Source: Pseudomonas moraviensis (GTDB lineage: Bacteria > Pseudomonadota > Gammaproteobacteria > Pseudomonadales > Pseudomonadaceae). Taken from it: a stretch of 64,000 nt of DNA. Positions within the stretch are counted from its first letter, which is position 1. The number at the start of each line of letters is the position of its first letter. The notes beneath the pieces were generated by a model, which ran no database searches, was not told the origin of the DNA, and saw only the letters and a list, made by a program, of their open reading frames with translations. Below are positions 17,884-27,080 of the stretch, piece by piece. The position numbers and the translations under genes were made by a program. Location: assembly GCF_900105805.1 (NCBI RefSeq), contig NZ_LT629788.1:3844001-3908000 (forward strand), in the 5' to 3' direction.

Positions 17884-20025
17884 ATGAAGTTCAAGTCGAT
17901 CCAGTTTTCCGTCGCCGCCCTGGCCGGCGCCATCGTTCTCAGCGTGGTCGCGGCGCTGGTGCTGTATGCACTGTTCTCCGGCGCTCGCACTCAAGAAATG
18001 GTGCAACAGCGCACCCAGGCGCAGTTCGAGCAAGTGATCGAGCAGCGCCTGACCTCGTTGGCCCAGACTCAGGTCAGCCAGATCCAGCGCGAACTCGAAG
18101 CGCCGCTGCTGATCGCCGGCGGCCTGGTTCGCGTCAACGCTCTGCTCGGCACAAACGGCACCGATGGCCAGCCGCGCCTGAGCCTCAGCCGCGAACAATT
18201 GATCAGCCTGATCAAGGAAAACGTCGAAAAGAATCCGAAGATTCTCGGCACCTACATCGGCTGGGAAAAAAACGCACTGGACCACAATGACGCGGCCTAC
18301 GTCGGCAGCGCCGTGGTCGGCATCGATCCGGCCAACGGGCGCTTCCTGCCGTGGTGGTTCCGCAATACCGATGGCAGCCTGGGCGTGGACAAACTGGCCG
18401 ATGTCGACGATCAGAAAACCCTGTCCACGGGCGTGCGCGCCAGCGAGTACTACCTCTGCTCCAAGGAAACGAAAAAACCCTGCGTGATCGACCCTGCACC
18501 GTATAAGGTCGGCGACAAAATCGTCATGCTCGCCTCGTTCATCGAACCGATCATGGTCAACGGCGCGTTCCAGGGCATCGTCGGCGCCGACCTGTCGGTG
18601 AACTTCATCCAGGACATGCTCCTTGCCGCCAACCAGAAACTCTATAGCGGCGCCGGGGTAATGGCCCTGGTCGGCGGCAATGGTCGGATCGTTGCCTACA
18701 CCAAGGATTCGAGCAAATTCGGCGAAAAGGTCAGCGACATCCTCGACGCCGAACAAACCAGCAACCTCGCCAACCTGAAACGCGACGAGGTGACCTATTC
18801 GGTCAATCAGGCCAAGGGCCGCATCGAGCTGTACCTGCCATTCGGCATCGGCCAGACCGACGCGCGCTGGACGCTGATGCTGCAATTGCCGCTCAACGCG
18901 GTAATGGCCGATCTGCAGGCCCTGCAGGCCGACCTCGATGCCCAGCGCAAATCCGACACCTTCGGCATGGCCATGGTCGGCCTGATCATCGCCGGCATCG
19001 GCCTGCTGGTGATCTGGCTGGTGGGTCACGGCATTGCCCGGCCACTCAAGCAAATGGTCGCCATGCTCGATGACATCGCTCAGGGCGAAGGCGATCTGAC
19101 CCGGCGTTTGAGCAGTGACCGCAGCGATGAACTGGGTTCGATTGCCAAAGGCTTCAACACCTTCCTCGCCAAGTTGCAGGCGATGATTACGCAAGTGGTG
19201 ACCTCGGTGCAGAGCGTCAGCGATTCTTCGGAACACACCGCCGACATCGCCATCCGCACCAACATCGGCGTGCAGAAACAAATGGCCGAGATCGATCAGG
19301 TGGCGACCGCCGTGCAGGAAATGACCGCCACCGCCCAGGACGTCGCACGCAACGCCACCCAGGCGGCACAAGCAGCGAGCCACGCCGATCAGGCCGCCAG
19401 CCAGGGCATGCAGATCGTCCGCGACACCTCCAATTCGATTGGCGTACTGGCGGTGGAAATCGGCAAGGCTGTCGACGTGGTGCAGACGCTGGCCAAGGAC
19501 AGCGAAAACATCAACGCCATCCTCACCGCCATTCGCGGGATCGCTGAACAGACCAACCTGCTGGCTCTGAACGCGGCGATCGAGGCCGCGCGGGCCGGCG
19601 AGCAGGGCCGCGGTTTTGCCGTGGTCGCCGACGAAGTGCGCAATCTGGCGCAGAAAACCCAGAAAGCCACCGAAGAAATCCAGGCGATGATCCAGCAATT
19701 GCAGCAAGGCACTCGCGATGTGGTGCGCGTTATGGAAGACAGCCAGAGCCGCACCGACGAGAGCGTACAGCACGCGGCGAAAGCGGCCGAGGCGCTGGAG
19801 ACGATTACCCAGGCGGTGTCGGTGATCAACGACATGAACACGCAGATCGCCAGCGCGGCAGAAGAGCAAAGCGCAGTGGCCGATGACATTAACCGCAACG
19901 TGATCAATATCGGTCAGGTGGCGAATGAAGTGGCGGGCGGCGCGGATGAGTCAAGTTCGGCGAGCGCCGGGTTGACCAAACTGGCCGAACAGCAGCGGCG
20001 GTTGATCAATCAGTTCAAGGTTTGA
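17884..20025 (+). CDS. methyl-accepting chemotaxis protein with dCache sensor
   Basis: 713-residue chemoreceptor. TM1 spans about residues 10-32. A large periplasmic domain of about 320 residues follows; its layout and the ending GIVGADLSVNFIQDML suggest a double-Cache domain, as in amino-acid and polyamine receptors of pseudomonads. TM2 lies about residues 360-380, then HAMP, then the cytoplasmic hairpin with the conserved tip IAEQTNLLALNAAIEAARAG around residue 553. It ends without a CheR-binding pentapeptide. It stands alone with no che genes nearby. The ligand cannot be named from sequence alone. Confidence 0.92.
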   Translation: MKFKSIQFSVAALAGAIVLSVVAALVLYALFSGARTQEMVQQRTQAQFEQVIEQRLTSLAQTQVSQIQRELEAPLLIAGGLVRVNALLGTNGTDGQPRLSLSREQLISLIKENVEKNPKILGTYIGWEKNALDHNDAAYVGSAVVGIDPANGRFLPWWFRNTDGSLGVDKLADVDDQKTLSTGVRASEYYLCSKETKKPCVIDPAPYKVGDKIVMLASFIEPIMVNGAFQGIVGADLSVNFIQDMLLAANQKLYSGAGVMALVGGNGRIVAYTKDSSKFGEKVSDILDAEQTSNLANLKRDEVTYSVNQAKGRIELYLPFGIGQTDARWTLMLQLPLNAVMADLQALQADLDAQRKSDTFGMAMVGLIIAGIGLLVIWLVGHGIARPLKQMVAMLDDIAQGEGDLTRRLSSDRSDELGSIAKGFNTFLAKLQAMITQVVTSVQSVSDSSEHTADIAIRTNIGVQKQMAEIDQVATAVQEMTATAQDVARNATQAAQAASHADQAASQGMQIVRDTSNSIGVLAVEIGKAVDVVQTLAKDSENINAILTAIRGIAEQTNLLALNAAIEAARAGEQGRGFAVVADEVRNLAQKTQKATEEIQAMIQQLQQGTRDVVRVMEDSQSRTDESVQHAAKAAEALETITQAVSVINDMNTQIASAAEEQSAVADDINRNVINIGQVANEVAGGADESSSASAGLTKLAEQQRRLINQFKV

Positions 20026-20037
20026 AAGATCAAGAGC

Positions 20038-20214
20038 CCCTCACCCTAGCCCTCTCCCGGAGGGAGAGGGGACCGACCGCGATGTCTTGCGCTATACATC
20101 GACCTGAAAAAAAACAGTCGATTATGGATTCACAACAGATCGTTCAGGTCGGTGTACCTCTGAAGCATCCCCCATTCGGCCCCCTCTCCCTCCGGGAGAG
20201 GGCTGGGGTGAGGG
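20038..20214. repeat. inverted repeat (family D, ccctcaccctagccctctcc)
   Basis: Arms of about 34 bp (ccctcaccctagccctctcc..., 20038-20071 and 20180-20214) face each other across about 108 bp. Each arm also contains its own small palindrome. The same element recurs at 23453-23597. Confidence 0.85.
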
Positions 20215-20232
20215 CCTTTTGATCTAAATGCC

Positions 20233-20856
20233 TTAAGCCGGGGTCAGGCACTCCGGCCCATTCAATTTCGGATCATTCACCAGATTCGCCAGCACCCGCT
20301 CGCGCAGCGCCGCCGGCTCGCTGGCGAGCAAACCCTGCAACACATGCAGCGGCGTTGCGGGATCCAGCCATGCAGCCTGCCCGGCCTCATCAAGAATCAA
20401 CGGCCGCCGCTGGCTCGCCGCCGACTGAGTGATCACCGCCGTGCTCAGCCAGACCTGCTCCTGCACCGGATACGCCTCCCAGATCGCCGCGAAAAACAGC
20501 GACGAGCCCTCCCCCGGCGTCAGCCAATACGGGCGCTTGCGCTGGGTGCCGCGCCATTCGTAAAAGCCGTTGGCCGGCAGCAGGCAGCGCCGCAGACGCA
20601 ATGCCTCGCGAAACATCGGCTGTTCTGCGACGGTTTCAGCGCGGGCATGGGCCGGGGTTTTCGACAGATCGGTCAGCCACGGCGGCGTCAGGCCCCAGCG
20701 CGCACGGGCCAATGTGCGCTGGCCGTCTTCGTCGGCACGCAGCATCAACACCGAATCATTGGGGGAAATGTTCCACTGCGCCTGCTGATCGGCGGGAAAA
20801 CCTGGCAGGGCCGCGAAGTCGCGGTTCCAGCGAAACAGGGCATAACGTCCACACAT
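20233..20856 (-). CDS. SOS response-associated peptidase (SRAP, HMCES/YedK-like)
   Basis: 207-residue SRAP protein. The start MCGRY exposes the invariant Cys2, which in this family forms a covalent thiazolidine link to abasic sites in single-stranded DNA after Met1 removal. The other signatures are ARAETV (middle) and GFYEW, which carries the catalytic Glu. It shields abasic sites during replication. It is the last of three closely spaced minus-strand genes (the next upstream gap is 35 bp). Confidence 0.92.
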   Translation of the reverse strand: MCGRYALFRWNRDFAALPGFPADQQAQWNISPNDSVLMLRADEDGQRTLARARWGLTPPWLTDLSKTPAHARAETVAEQPMFREALRLRRCLLPANGFYEWRGTQRKRPYWLTPGEGSSLFFAAIWEAYPVQEQVWLSTAVITQSAASQRRPLILDEAGQAAWLDPATPLHVLQGLLASEPAALRERVLANLVNDPKLNGPECLTPA

Positions 20857-20891
20857 GGGGCAACACGACTCTTGATCAAACGAACGTCAGC

Positions 20892-21152
20892 CTAACAGAC
20901 CAGCGTCCCGGGGAAGCTCTCCGGTTCGTCGCCGGGCAGCGGCAGCGCGGCATTGTACGCGGTGATCAGTTCCCGGGCGTATTCGGCCTGATCGTTGTCC
21001 ACCGACAACCCGAGCAGGCCGAAGATCGGCAGTTCCCCCGTACCGCCCACCAGATCACGGCCGATCAGGTGCGCCTCGATTCCTTCATTGGCGAGCATGC
21101 CCTTGAGCATCTCGCCTTCCATCAGGTTTGCCGGTTCGTAGATGCGCTGCAT
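20892..21152 (-). CDS. DUF2007 domain-containing small protein
   Basis: 86 residues, matching the DUF2007 family of putative signal-transducing proteins (start MQRIYEPANLMEGEMLKGML, central GTGELPIFG). No signal peptide or membrane segment. It begins 9 bp after the cysteine-rich gene upstream, so they are co-transcribed. Function unknown. Confidence 0.85.
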   Translation of the reverse strand: MQRIYEPANLMEGEMLKGMLANEGIEAHLIGRDLVGGTGELPIFGLLGLSVDNDQAEYARELITAYNAALPLPGDEPESFPGTLVC

Positions 21153-21161
21153 ACGCGGCCC

Positions 21162-21344
21162 TCACTCGTTTTCGCTGAAGACTTCGAGAAACCAGTCTTC
21201 ACCGTGCACCTGCAGAACAAAGGTGATCGGCCGGCAGCACACCTGACAGTCCTCAATGTAAGTCTGATCGCCACCGGACAGGTCCACGGATGTTTCAACC
21301 ACTTCCCCACAATACGGACATTCATACTCAGCGGCTTCCAGCAT
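21162..21344 (-). CDS. CPXCG-motif cysteine-rich small protein
   Basis: 60 residues with CPYCG near the N-terminus and CQVCCRP in the middle, which together suggest a zinc-ribbon-like fold. The ATG at 21344 is chosen because gggag lies 7-11 bp upstream and the known family starts there; the longer frame upstream has no ribosome site. First gene of the run to DUF2007 and SRAP. Function unknown. Confidence 0.88.
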   Translation of the reverse strand: MLEAAEYECPYCGEVVETSVDLSGGDQTYIEDCQVCCRPITFVLQVHGEDWFLEVFSENE

Positions 21345-21482
21345 CGCGGTCTCCCAAGTGACTTGTGCGTATAATCGCCGGTCTATTTGCAGGGCTATTT
21401 TTGTCTGACTACTTTTCAGACCGTGCCCTGCGGGTTTTCGATCAAAACCTTTACTTACCCTAGCCGTTTCCAACAAGAGAGC

Positions 21483-22649
21483 ATGATGGGCGAATTCGAT
21501 GCCATCCGACCTTACGACGACAGCGAAGTACCTGCGGTACTGGCAAGGCTGCTCGGCGACAAGGCGTTTCTAGATATCCTCACCCACTTCCGCTTCCCGC
21601 GTTTTGCCGGTGCCTTCGGCTGGATGCTCAAACCTCTTATAGCCCATCGGCTGCGTCGTGAGTTTGCCGACGTGAATTCCGTGGCTACCTTACAGGACAA
21701 AGTCGAGTTCTACGTCGACCACACCATCGAGCGCGCCACCGACGGCGTGACCTACACCGGTGTCGAGCAGTTCAAGTCCGGCAGCGCCTACCTGTTCATC
21801 GCCAACCACCGCGACATCGTCATGGACCCGGCCTTCGTCAACTACGCCGTGTATCACGCCGGCCTGCCGACACCGCGAATCGCGATTGGCGACAATCTGC
21901 TGCAGAAGCCGTTTGTCAGCGACCTGATGCGCCTGAACAAGAGCTTCATCGTCCACCGCTCGATCACCGGCCGTCGCGAGAAAATGGCGGCGTACCAACT
22001 GCTGTCGGCCTACATCAACCACTCGATCCGCAACGACTGCGCGTCGATCTGGATTGCGCAGGCTGAAGGTCGGGCCAAGGATGGCGATGACCGCACCGAG
22101 TCGGCGATCCTCAAGATGTTCCACATGAGCCGCAAGGACGAGCCGTTTGGCGAAGTGATCCGATCGCTGAACGTGACCCCGGTGTCGATCAGCTATGAAT
22201 ACGACCCGTGCGACCAGGCCAAGGCCCGCGAGCTGTACATCCGCGCCACCACCGGCACCTACGCCAAGGCGCCGGGCGAGGATGACGTGAGCATTGCCAA
22301 GGGCATCACCGGCTACAAGGGCCGGGTGCACGTGAACTTTGCCGCGCCGATCACCGAGGTGTTCGAGGACACCAAGCAATTGGCGATCGAGATGGACAAG
22401 CAGATTCTCGGCGGCTACCGGTTGTTCCCGGTGCATTACCTGGCGTACGCGCAGTGGGCGGATGCCGATCCGCAATTGAACGTGCCGAAGGCGGCAGATG
22501 TGTTCCCGGCCGACGAACTGGCCAAGGCGCAGGATGAATGGCAGAGCCGACTGGACGCCTGCCCCGCTGAGCATCGTCCGTATCTGGTGCTGCAATACGC
22601 GACGCCGGTGCGCAATCAGTATCGGGTCAAGGCTGGGTTGCCGCTTTAA
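21483..22649 (+). CDS. glycerophosphate/lysophosphatidate acyltransferase-like protein
   Basis: About 388 residues of the PlsC/PlsB acyltransferase type, expected to move acyl chains onto lysophospholipid or a related acceptor at the membrane. The catalytic block reads FIANHRDIVMD (about residue 105), so His and Asp are five residues apart instead of the usual four (HX4D). A later block, AEGRAKDGDDR, resembles the substrate-binding EGTRS motif. ATG codons lie at 21483 and 21486 after caagagagc. A TATAAT hexamer lies at 21370-21375. It is divergent from the CPXCG gene. Confidence 0.72.
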   Translation: MMGEFDAIRPYDDSEVPAVLARLLGDKAFLDILTHFRFPRFAGAFGWMLKPLIAHRLRREFADVNSVATLQDKVEFYVDHTIERATDGVTYTGVEQFKSGSAYLFIANHRDIVMDPAFVNYAVYHAGLPTPRIAIGDNLLQKPFVSDLMRLNKSFIVHRSITGRREKMAAYQLLSAYINHSIRNDCASIWIAQAEGRAKDGDDRTESAILKMFHMSRKDEPFGEVIRSLNVTPVSISYEYDPCDQAKARELYIRATTGTYAKAPGEDDVSIAKGITGYKGRVHVNFAAPITEVFEDTKQLAIEMDKQILGGYRLFPVHYLAYAQWADADPQLNVPKAADVFPADELAKAQDEWQSRLDACPAEHRPYLVLQYATPVRNQYRVKAGLPL

Positions 22650-22662
22650 TTATTTGCAGCAG

Positions 22663-22758
22663 GATCAAAAGATCGTCCGATCGCGGCCCGAGCCTTCGGT
22701 GCTCCTACATGGGAATGATGTACATCCTGTAGGAGCTGCCGAAGGCTGCGATCTTTTG
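22663..22758. repeat. inverted repeat (family C, gtaggagctgccgaaggctg)
   Basis: A copy of tgtaggagctgccgaaggct faces a diverged copy (gatcaaaagatc...ggtgctccta). Other copies are at 26983, 48672 and 57271. Confidence 0.85.
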
Positions 22759-22761
22759 CTT

Positions 22762-23040
22762 TCAGAAGCGGGTGCTGATCCACGAGACCAGCAGCGCCAG
22801 GCCCAGGCAGGCGAAACCGAAACGATAGAAAAACCGGTTCATGCGCAACGTTGCCCAATCGAGCATCGGCTCGGCATTCGGCTGCGCCTGGCGCTGGGCG
22901 GCGAGACTGGCCTGGGCACGTTGCTCACGGCGGCGGGTCGCGTGCAGCAGCCAACTGCCCGGAAACGCCAGCAGCAAGGCCAGCAGATTGATCAACTTGG
23001 CGGGATGGGCGGTAAACAGCGTCATCAAGTGCAGCGACAT
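22762..23040 (-). CDS. small two-helix membrane protein, unknown
   Basis: 92 residues with hydrophobic stretches at about residues 15-33 (LINLLALLLAFPGSWLL) and near the C-terminus (FFYRFGFACLGLALLVSW), joined by an Arg/Gln-rich basic loop. No recognised family. The ATG at 23040 is chosen because the first hydrophobic segment then follows closely; the frame continues upstream without a ribosome site. Confidence 0.7.
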   Translation of the reverse strand: MSLHLMTLFTAHPAKLINLLALLLAFPGSWLLHATRRREQRAQASLAAQRQAQPNAEPMLDWATLRMNRFFYRFGFACLGLALLVSWISTRF

Positions 23041-23221
23041 CACAGACCTCGAACTTAACCGGTGTGGCAGACGCCAGACCGACGACCGCGGCGCGGATTC
23101 TACCCAAACCGGCCCACCCTGCCCCAGCCTTTGCGACAAATAACCTGACAATCGACCGATGGCTGTCCTGTGTCATGGCATCGTCACGTGGATGCTGCAC
23201 CCTGCGCGCCTCGAAACCCGA

Positions 23222-23440
23222 ATGGAATGCGACATGCTGCACGCGGAAAACCAGGATCGCCTGTACCTCATCACCCCATACGACGACCAGCAAAGTCTGG
23301 TGGGCAGCCTTGCCTTCAATGTCCAGGATCGCCATTGGCTGGTGTATTGCGCGCTGGGCGGGCATCAGCATGCGGATTTGCCCGAGACCGATTTGCTCAC
23401 GGGCGTAAGCGTGCTCGATTTCTATTCCCAGGCTGCCTGA
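23222..23440 (+). CDS. small hypothetical protein
   Basis: About 72 residues (MECDMLHAENQDRLYLITPY onward), without a signal peptide or known domain. The composition looks like that of a folded cytosolic protein. The start is unsure: ATGs at 23159, 23222 and 23234 are in frame and none has a strong ribosome site. Moderate confidence that it is a gene. Confidence 0.5.
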   Translation: MECDMLHAENQDRLYLITPYDDQQSLVGSLAFNVQDRHWLVYCALGGHQHADLPETDLLTGVSVLDFYSQAA

Positions 23441-23452
23441 ACGTCAAAAGCA

Positions 23453-23597
23453 CCCTCACCCTAGCCCTCTCCCAGAGGGAGAGGGGACTGACCGAGGTGT
23501 TCGCGGTAGATACGCCGACTTGATATACCGAGCCGAACTCAGGTTGAACCACACGCGATCGGCTCCCTCTCCCTCGGGAGAGGGCTGGGGTGAGGGG
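23453..23597. repeat. inverted repeat (family D)
   Basis: The same ccctcaccctagccctctcc arm as at 20038, facing its inverse (ending ggctggggtgagggg) across about 85 bp. Confidence 0.85.
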
Positions 23598-23637
23598 AAT
23601 CGGTTTCCCATACGACACAAATCTCAGACCTGGCAGC

Positions 23638-23680
23638 CAAAAAAAAGCCCGAAACCATCACTGGCCCCGGGCTTTTTTCA
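23638..23680 (-). terminator. rho-independent terminator after yajG
   Basis: The A-rich arm aaaaaagcccg pairs with cgggctttttt. On the minus strand the stem ends in a T run. Confidence 0.8.
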
Positions 23681-23694
23681 CATCCGCTGCAAGC

Positions 23695-24279
23695 TTACTC
23701 GGCGAGTACCTGCCCCACCGTCGGGTCCTTGAACAGACGCGTCAGCGCATCGCTCAATACATCGCTGACCAGTTTGGTATTGGTTTCCTGATTCGGCGCC
23801 ATGCCGAAGCGCTGGTCGAGCGACGCACCGTAGCGACCGCTGTAACGGCGGTTGGCGTTCTGCACGTCGGAGCGGAAGGTCGCGCCGATGGTTGCTTCGG
23901 TCACGTACATGCCTTCTTTCGGCGACTGGTATTTCAGCTCGGCCAGGGTCACGGTCAACTGCGGCGCATTGGGTGCGCTGGTGGTCGGGGTGAAGCCGAG
24001 CAGGCGTACGGCGGCTTCGGCCTGGGCCTGCAACTTGGGCAGGATCTGCTCGCGCTGCACGGTGATGGCGCTGGTTTCCGGGTACAGACCGCCACGGGTG
24101 CCGAGGGTTGGCGACGGACGACCGTCGACCACACGCACCACGACCGGCTGACCGCGACCGACCGCTGGCAGTTGCGTGGTCAGCTTCGGCTCCGGATTCA
24201 GTTGTTGCGGACTGTGGGCGCAGCCGGCCAGGGTCAAACCGGCGACAGTAATCAAACCGAACAACAGGCGTTGCAACAT
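23695..24279 (-). CDS. YajG family lipoprotein
   Basis: 194-residue predicted outer-membrane lipoprotein: signal peptide and lipobox LAGC (Cys20), then the YajG domain (VVVRVVDGRPSPTLGTRGG). The family has no firm function, although E. coli YajG lies next to the muropeptide permease gene ampG. The ATG at 24279 has gagagaagagc just upstream and starts the signal peptide; a longer upstream frame is not coding. Single gene with its own terminator. Confidence 0.9.
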   Translation of the reverse strand: MLQRLLFGLITVAGLTLAGCAHSPQQLNPEPKLTTQLPAVGRGQPVVVRVVDGRPSPTLGTRGGLYPETSAITVQREQILPKLQAQAEAAVRLLGFTPTTSAPNAPQLTVTLAELKYQSPKEGMYVTEATIGATFRSDVQNANRRYSGRYGASLDQRFGMAPNQETNTKLVSDVLSDALTRLFKDPTVGQVLAE

Positions 24280-24484
24280 GCTCTTCTCTCCAGAATCAGG
24301 CACAAACAGGCCGGCAGTATAGCGGTGGGCCACTGCGCGTAACCAGCGCCGCACAGTGAATACTGAAATGTCTGACAAACCCCGCCGAAAGCGGTTCCTG
24401 TCACACATTCTTCACCGTCCATACACCGCGACGTCACGGCCCACCGGCAAGCTTCACAGCAGTCCTCCTTCAAGGAACTCTGCC

Positions 24485-24718
24485 ATGCGTTATCTGATCT
24501 CGCTGTTCGCCCCGCGCCCGCTGCATCGCAGCTTTGCCCTGCTCGACCGCAACGGCCACTGCCAGGCCTTCAAGCAGTGCAGCCTGCAACCGATGGGAGA
24601 CGGCTGGGTGGAAATCGAAGAAATCCGCCTGACCTGGCTGCACCAGCCATTGCCCGCCAGCGCGCGGGTCGTACCGCGACAAATGCGCGCACGGGGTCAG
24701 GTGCAGTTGAGCATCTGA
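24485..24718 (+). CDS. small conserved hypothetical protein
   Basis: 77 residues (MRYLISLFAPRPLHRSFALL onward), without a signal peptide. The Trp/Leu-rich C-terminal half ends RGQVQLSI. The ATG at 24485 follows caaggaactc, a good ribosome site, which is the main support. No known domain is recognised. Confidence 0.7.
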   Translation: MRYLISLFAPRPLHRSFALLDRNGHCQAFKQCSLQPMGDGWVEIEEIRLTWLHQPLPASARVVPRQMRARGQVQLSI

Positions 24719-25421
24719 CCGGATGCCTAATAAAAGTCATTAAACACGAGCAACTGCGCGCATTTCTTCGCTACAATCTCCCCCCGATTATAAGGACGTC
24801 TCCTGATCGGGCCCCGCAACAGCGTCAATGCGCATGCATCGACATCAAAATCGCCCACAGAGAGCCGCCCACACAGATCGAGTGAAGTTGGCGCGCTTGC
24901 CTGTTCTTCCGGCAAAACCCCGCTTTTCGCGAATCTGCAGAGCTGTCATTCGCTCGGCCACCGCGTTGTTTTGCCCTTGCGGGCAGGTGCCAGGCCAAGG
25001 CAGCCCTTTTTGAGGTTCACGTCTTCAAAAGAGCGTGAAAAAAACGGGTTTTCACAACTTCACAAGAGTGTGGCGAGCAAATGAATAGTTTTGCGTCTGA
25101 ACATGCACCATTAGCGTCTGAAACAGCCCAACGACACAGGACCGGGTATACCTCGAATACCGGAGCCTGAAGCCTGTCCGCTACGGATTTGGTTGCACGA
25201 AAACGGATGTCTCGACCATAAGTCGAATTGCCAGCCCCGGGCGAAAATGCGTTCATGGAACGCTTGAAACCAGGCCGCATGCATCCGTCGAAGTTGCGAA
25301 AAATTGCGAAGATTCGGACATGGCCAACCTGACCACGGATAGCCCGGGCCCACTGACCTGCCCTGGAACGCCTGGCAGCCATGCCGACAATTTGGTGCTG
25401 CAGATTTGGGAGACGCGTTAA
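24719..25421. other. 700-bp noncoding region upstream of mqo
   Basis: No convincing ORF on either strand. A possible -10 (tacaat) is at 24772-24777. A direct repeat of gcgtctgaa occurs twice around 25093-25125. The last 120 bp before mqo are GC-rich. It probably holds a distant promoter and a long 5' leader for mqo, or an unrecognised small RNA. Confidence 0.4.
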
Positions 25422-26930
25422 ATGGCGCATAACGAAGCAGTCGACGTAGTTCTGGTAGGGGCCGGCATCATGAGTGCCACCCTGGCCGTGCTGCTCAAAG
25501 AGCTCGACCCCGCGATCAAGCTGGAAGTCGTCGAGCTGATGGATTCCGGTGCTGCCGAGAGTTCCAATCCGTGGAACAACGCCGGTACCGGCCACGCCGG
25601 CCTGTGCGAGCTGAACTACACGCCACAGGCCGCCGACGGCAGCGTCGACATCAAGAAAGCCGTGCACATCAACACCCAGTTCGAGGTGTCGAAGCAGTTC
25701 TGGTCGTACCTGACCAAAAAAGGCACGTTCGGCTCGTGCAAATCCTTCATCAGCCCGGTGCCGCACCTGAGTTTCGTTCAGGGCGAGAGCGGTGTGTCGT
25801 TCCTCAAGGAACGCTTCAATGTCCTGAGCAAGCACCACGCGTTTGCCGACATGGAGTACACCGAAGACAAAGGCAAGATGGCCGAGTGGATGCCGCTGAT
25901 GATGCCGGGCCGCTCGCCGGACGAAGTCCTCGCCGCGACCCGCGTGATGAACGGCACCGACGTCAACTTCGGCGCCCTGACCAATCAGTTGCTCAAGCAC
26001 CTGAGCAGCGCCCCGGACACTCAAGTCAAATACTGCAAGCGCGTAACTGGCCTCAAGCGTAACGGCGCCGGCTGGACCGTCAGCATCAAGGACGTCAACA
26101 ACGGCAACACCCGCGAAGTCGACGCAAAGTTTGTTTTCCTCGGTGCCGGTGGCGCGGCCCTGCCGTTGCTGCAGGCTTCGGGCATCGAAGAAAGCAAAGG
26201 CTTCGGCGGTTTCCCGATCAGTGGCCAGTGGCTGCGTTGCGATAACCCGGAAGTGGTCAAGCACCACCAGGCCAAGGTCTACAGCCAGGCGGCCGTGGGT
26301 TCGCCACCGATGTCGGTGCCGCACCTCGACACCCGCGTCGTCGACGGCAAGAAATCCCTGCTGTTCGGGCCATACGCCGGTTTCACCACCAAGTTCCTCA
26401 AGCACGGTTCCTTCATGGACCTGCCGATGTCGGTGCGCGCCGGCAACATCGGGCCGATGCTGGCGGTGGCAAAAAACAACATGGACCTGACCAAGTACCT
26501 GGTCAGCGAAGTGATGCAGTCGATGGAGCAGCGCCTGGAATCCCTGCGCCGCTTCTACCCGCAGGCGAAAGCCGAAGACTGGCGCCTGGAAGTGGCCGGT
26601 CAACGGGTGCAGATCATCAAGAAGGACCCGAAAAAGGGTGGCATTCTGCAGTTCGGTACCGAACTGGTCGCGGCGAAAGACGGCTCCCTCGCCGCCCTGC
26701 TTGGCGCATCGCCAGGCGCGTCGGTGACCGTTTCGATCATGCTCGAGCTCATTGAAAAATGCTTCCCGGGCAAAGCGTCCGGCGAGTGGGCCGCTAAACT
26801 GGCAGAAATCTTCCCGGCCCGTGAAAAGGTTCTGGAAACCGATGCTGCGCTGTATCGCAAGATCAACACGCAGAACAACATCGCCCTGGAACTGGTTGAG
26901 GAAAGCAGCGAGACGCCAAGCTTTGCTTGA
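25422..26930 (+). CDS. mqo: malate:quinone oxidoreductase
   Basis: 502-residue membrane-associated FAD enzyme that oxidises malate to oxaloacetate and passes electrons to the quinone pool, the main malate oxidation route in pseudomonads. The N-terminal FAD motif is VLVGAGIMSATLAVLLKEL. The family signature SSNPWNNAGTGHAGLCELNY follows at about residue 47. Length matches Mqo. It is a single gene preceded by a long noncoding region and followed by a strong terminator. By gene order it corresponds to P. aeruginosa mqoB. Confidence 0.95.
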   Translation: MAHNEAVDVVLVGAGIMSATLAVLLKELDPAIKLEVVELMDSGAAESSNPWNNAGTGHAGLCELNYTPQAADGSVDIKKAVHINTQFEVSKQFWSYLTKKGTFGSCKSFISPVPHLSFVQGESGVSFLKERFNVLSKHHAFADMEYTEDKGKMAEWMPLMMPGRSPDEVLAATRVMNGTDVNFGALTNQLLKHLSSAPDTQVKYCKRVTGLKRNGAGWTVSIKDVNNGNTREVDAKFVFLGAGGAALPLLQASGIEESKGFGGFPISGQWLRCDNPEVVKHHQAKVYSQAAVGSPPMSVPHLDTRVVDGKKSLLFGPYAGFTTKFLKHGSFMDLPMSVRAGNIGPMLAVAKNNMDLTKYLVSEVMQSMEQRLESLRRFYPQAKAEDWRLEVAGQRVQIIKKDPKKGGILQFGTELVAAKDGSLAALLGASPGASVTVSIMLELIEKCFPGKASGEWAAKLAEIFPAREKVLETDAALYRKINTQNNIALELVEESSETPSFA

Positions 26931-26941
26931 TCTCCTTGCAT

Positions 26942-26973
26942 AAAAAAACGCCCCATTCGGGGCGTTTTTTTTG
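26942..26973 (+). terminator. rho-independent terminator of mqo
   Basis: Arms aaaacgcccc and ggggcgtttt with loop attc, then a run of T. Confidence 0.9.
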
Positions 26974-26982
26974 CCTGCCAGA

Positions 26983-27066
26983 ATCAAAAGATCGCAGCCT
27001 TCGGCAGCTCCTACAGGGTATACATCAAGCCCGTGTAGGAGCTGCCGAAGGCTGCGATCTTTTGAT
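26983..27066. repeat. inverted repeat (family C)
   Basis: Near-perfect facing copies of the aaaagatcgcagccttcggc type separated by about 18 bp, between convergent mqo and the PA4642-like gene. Confidence 0.9.
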
Positions 27067-27080
27067 CTTGTCTTTTGACC

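Noticed and set aside
17629..19869. 746-codon open frame on the minus strand
   Set aside because: Antisense to the dCache chemoreceptor, without domains; a shadow frame.
25017..26987. 656-codon open frame on the minus strand
   Set aside because: Antisense to mqo, with no ribosome site or domain; a shadow frame.
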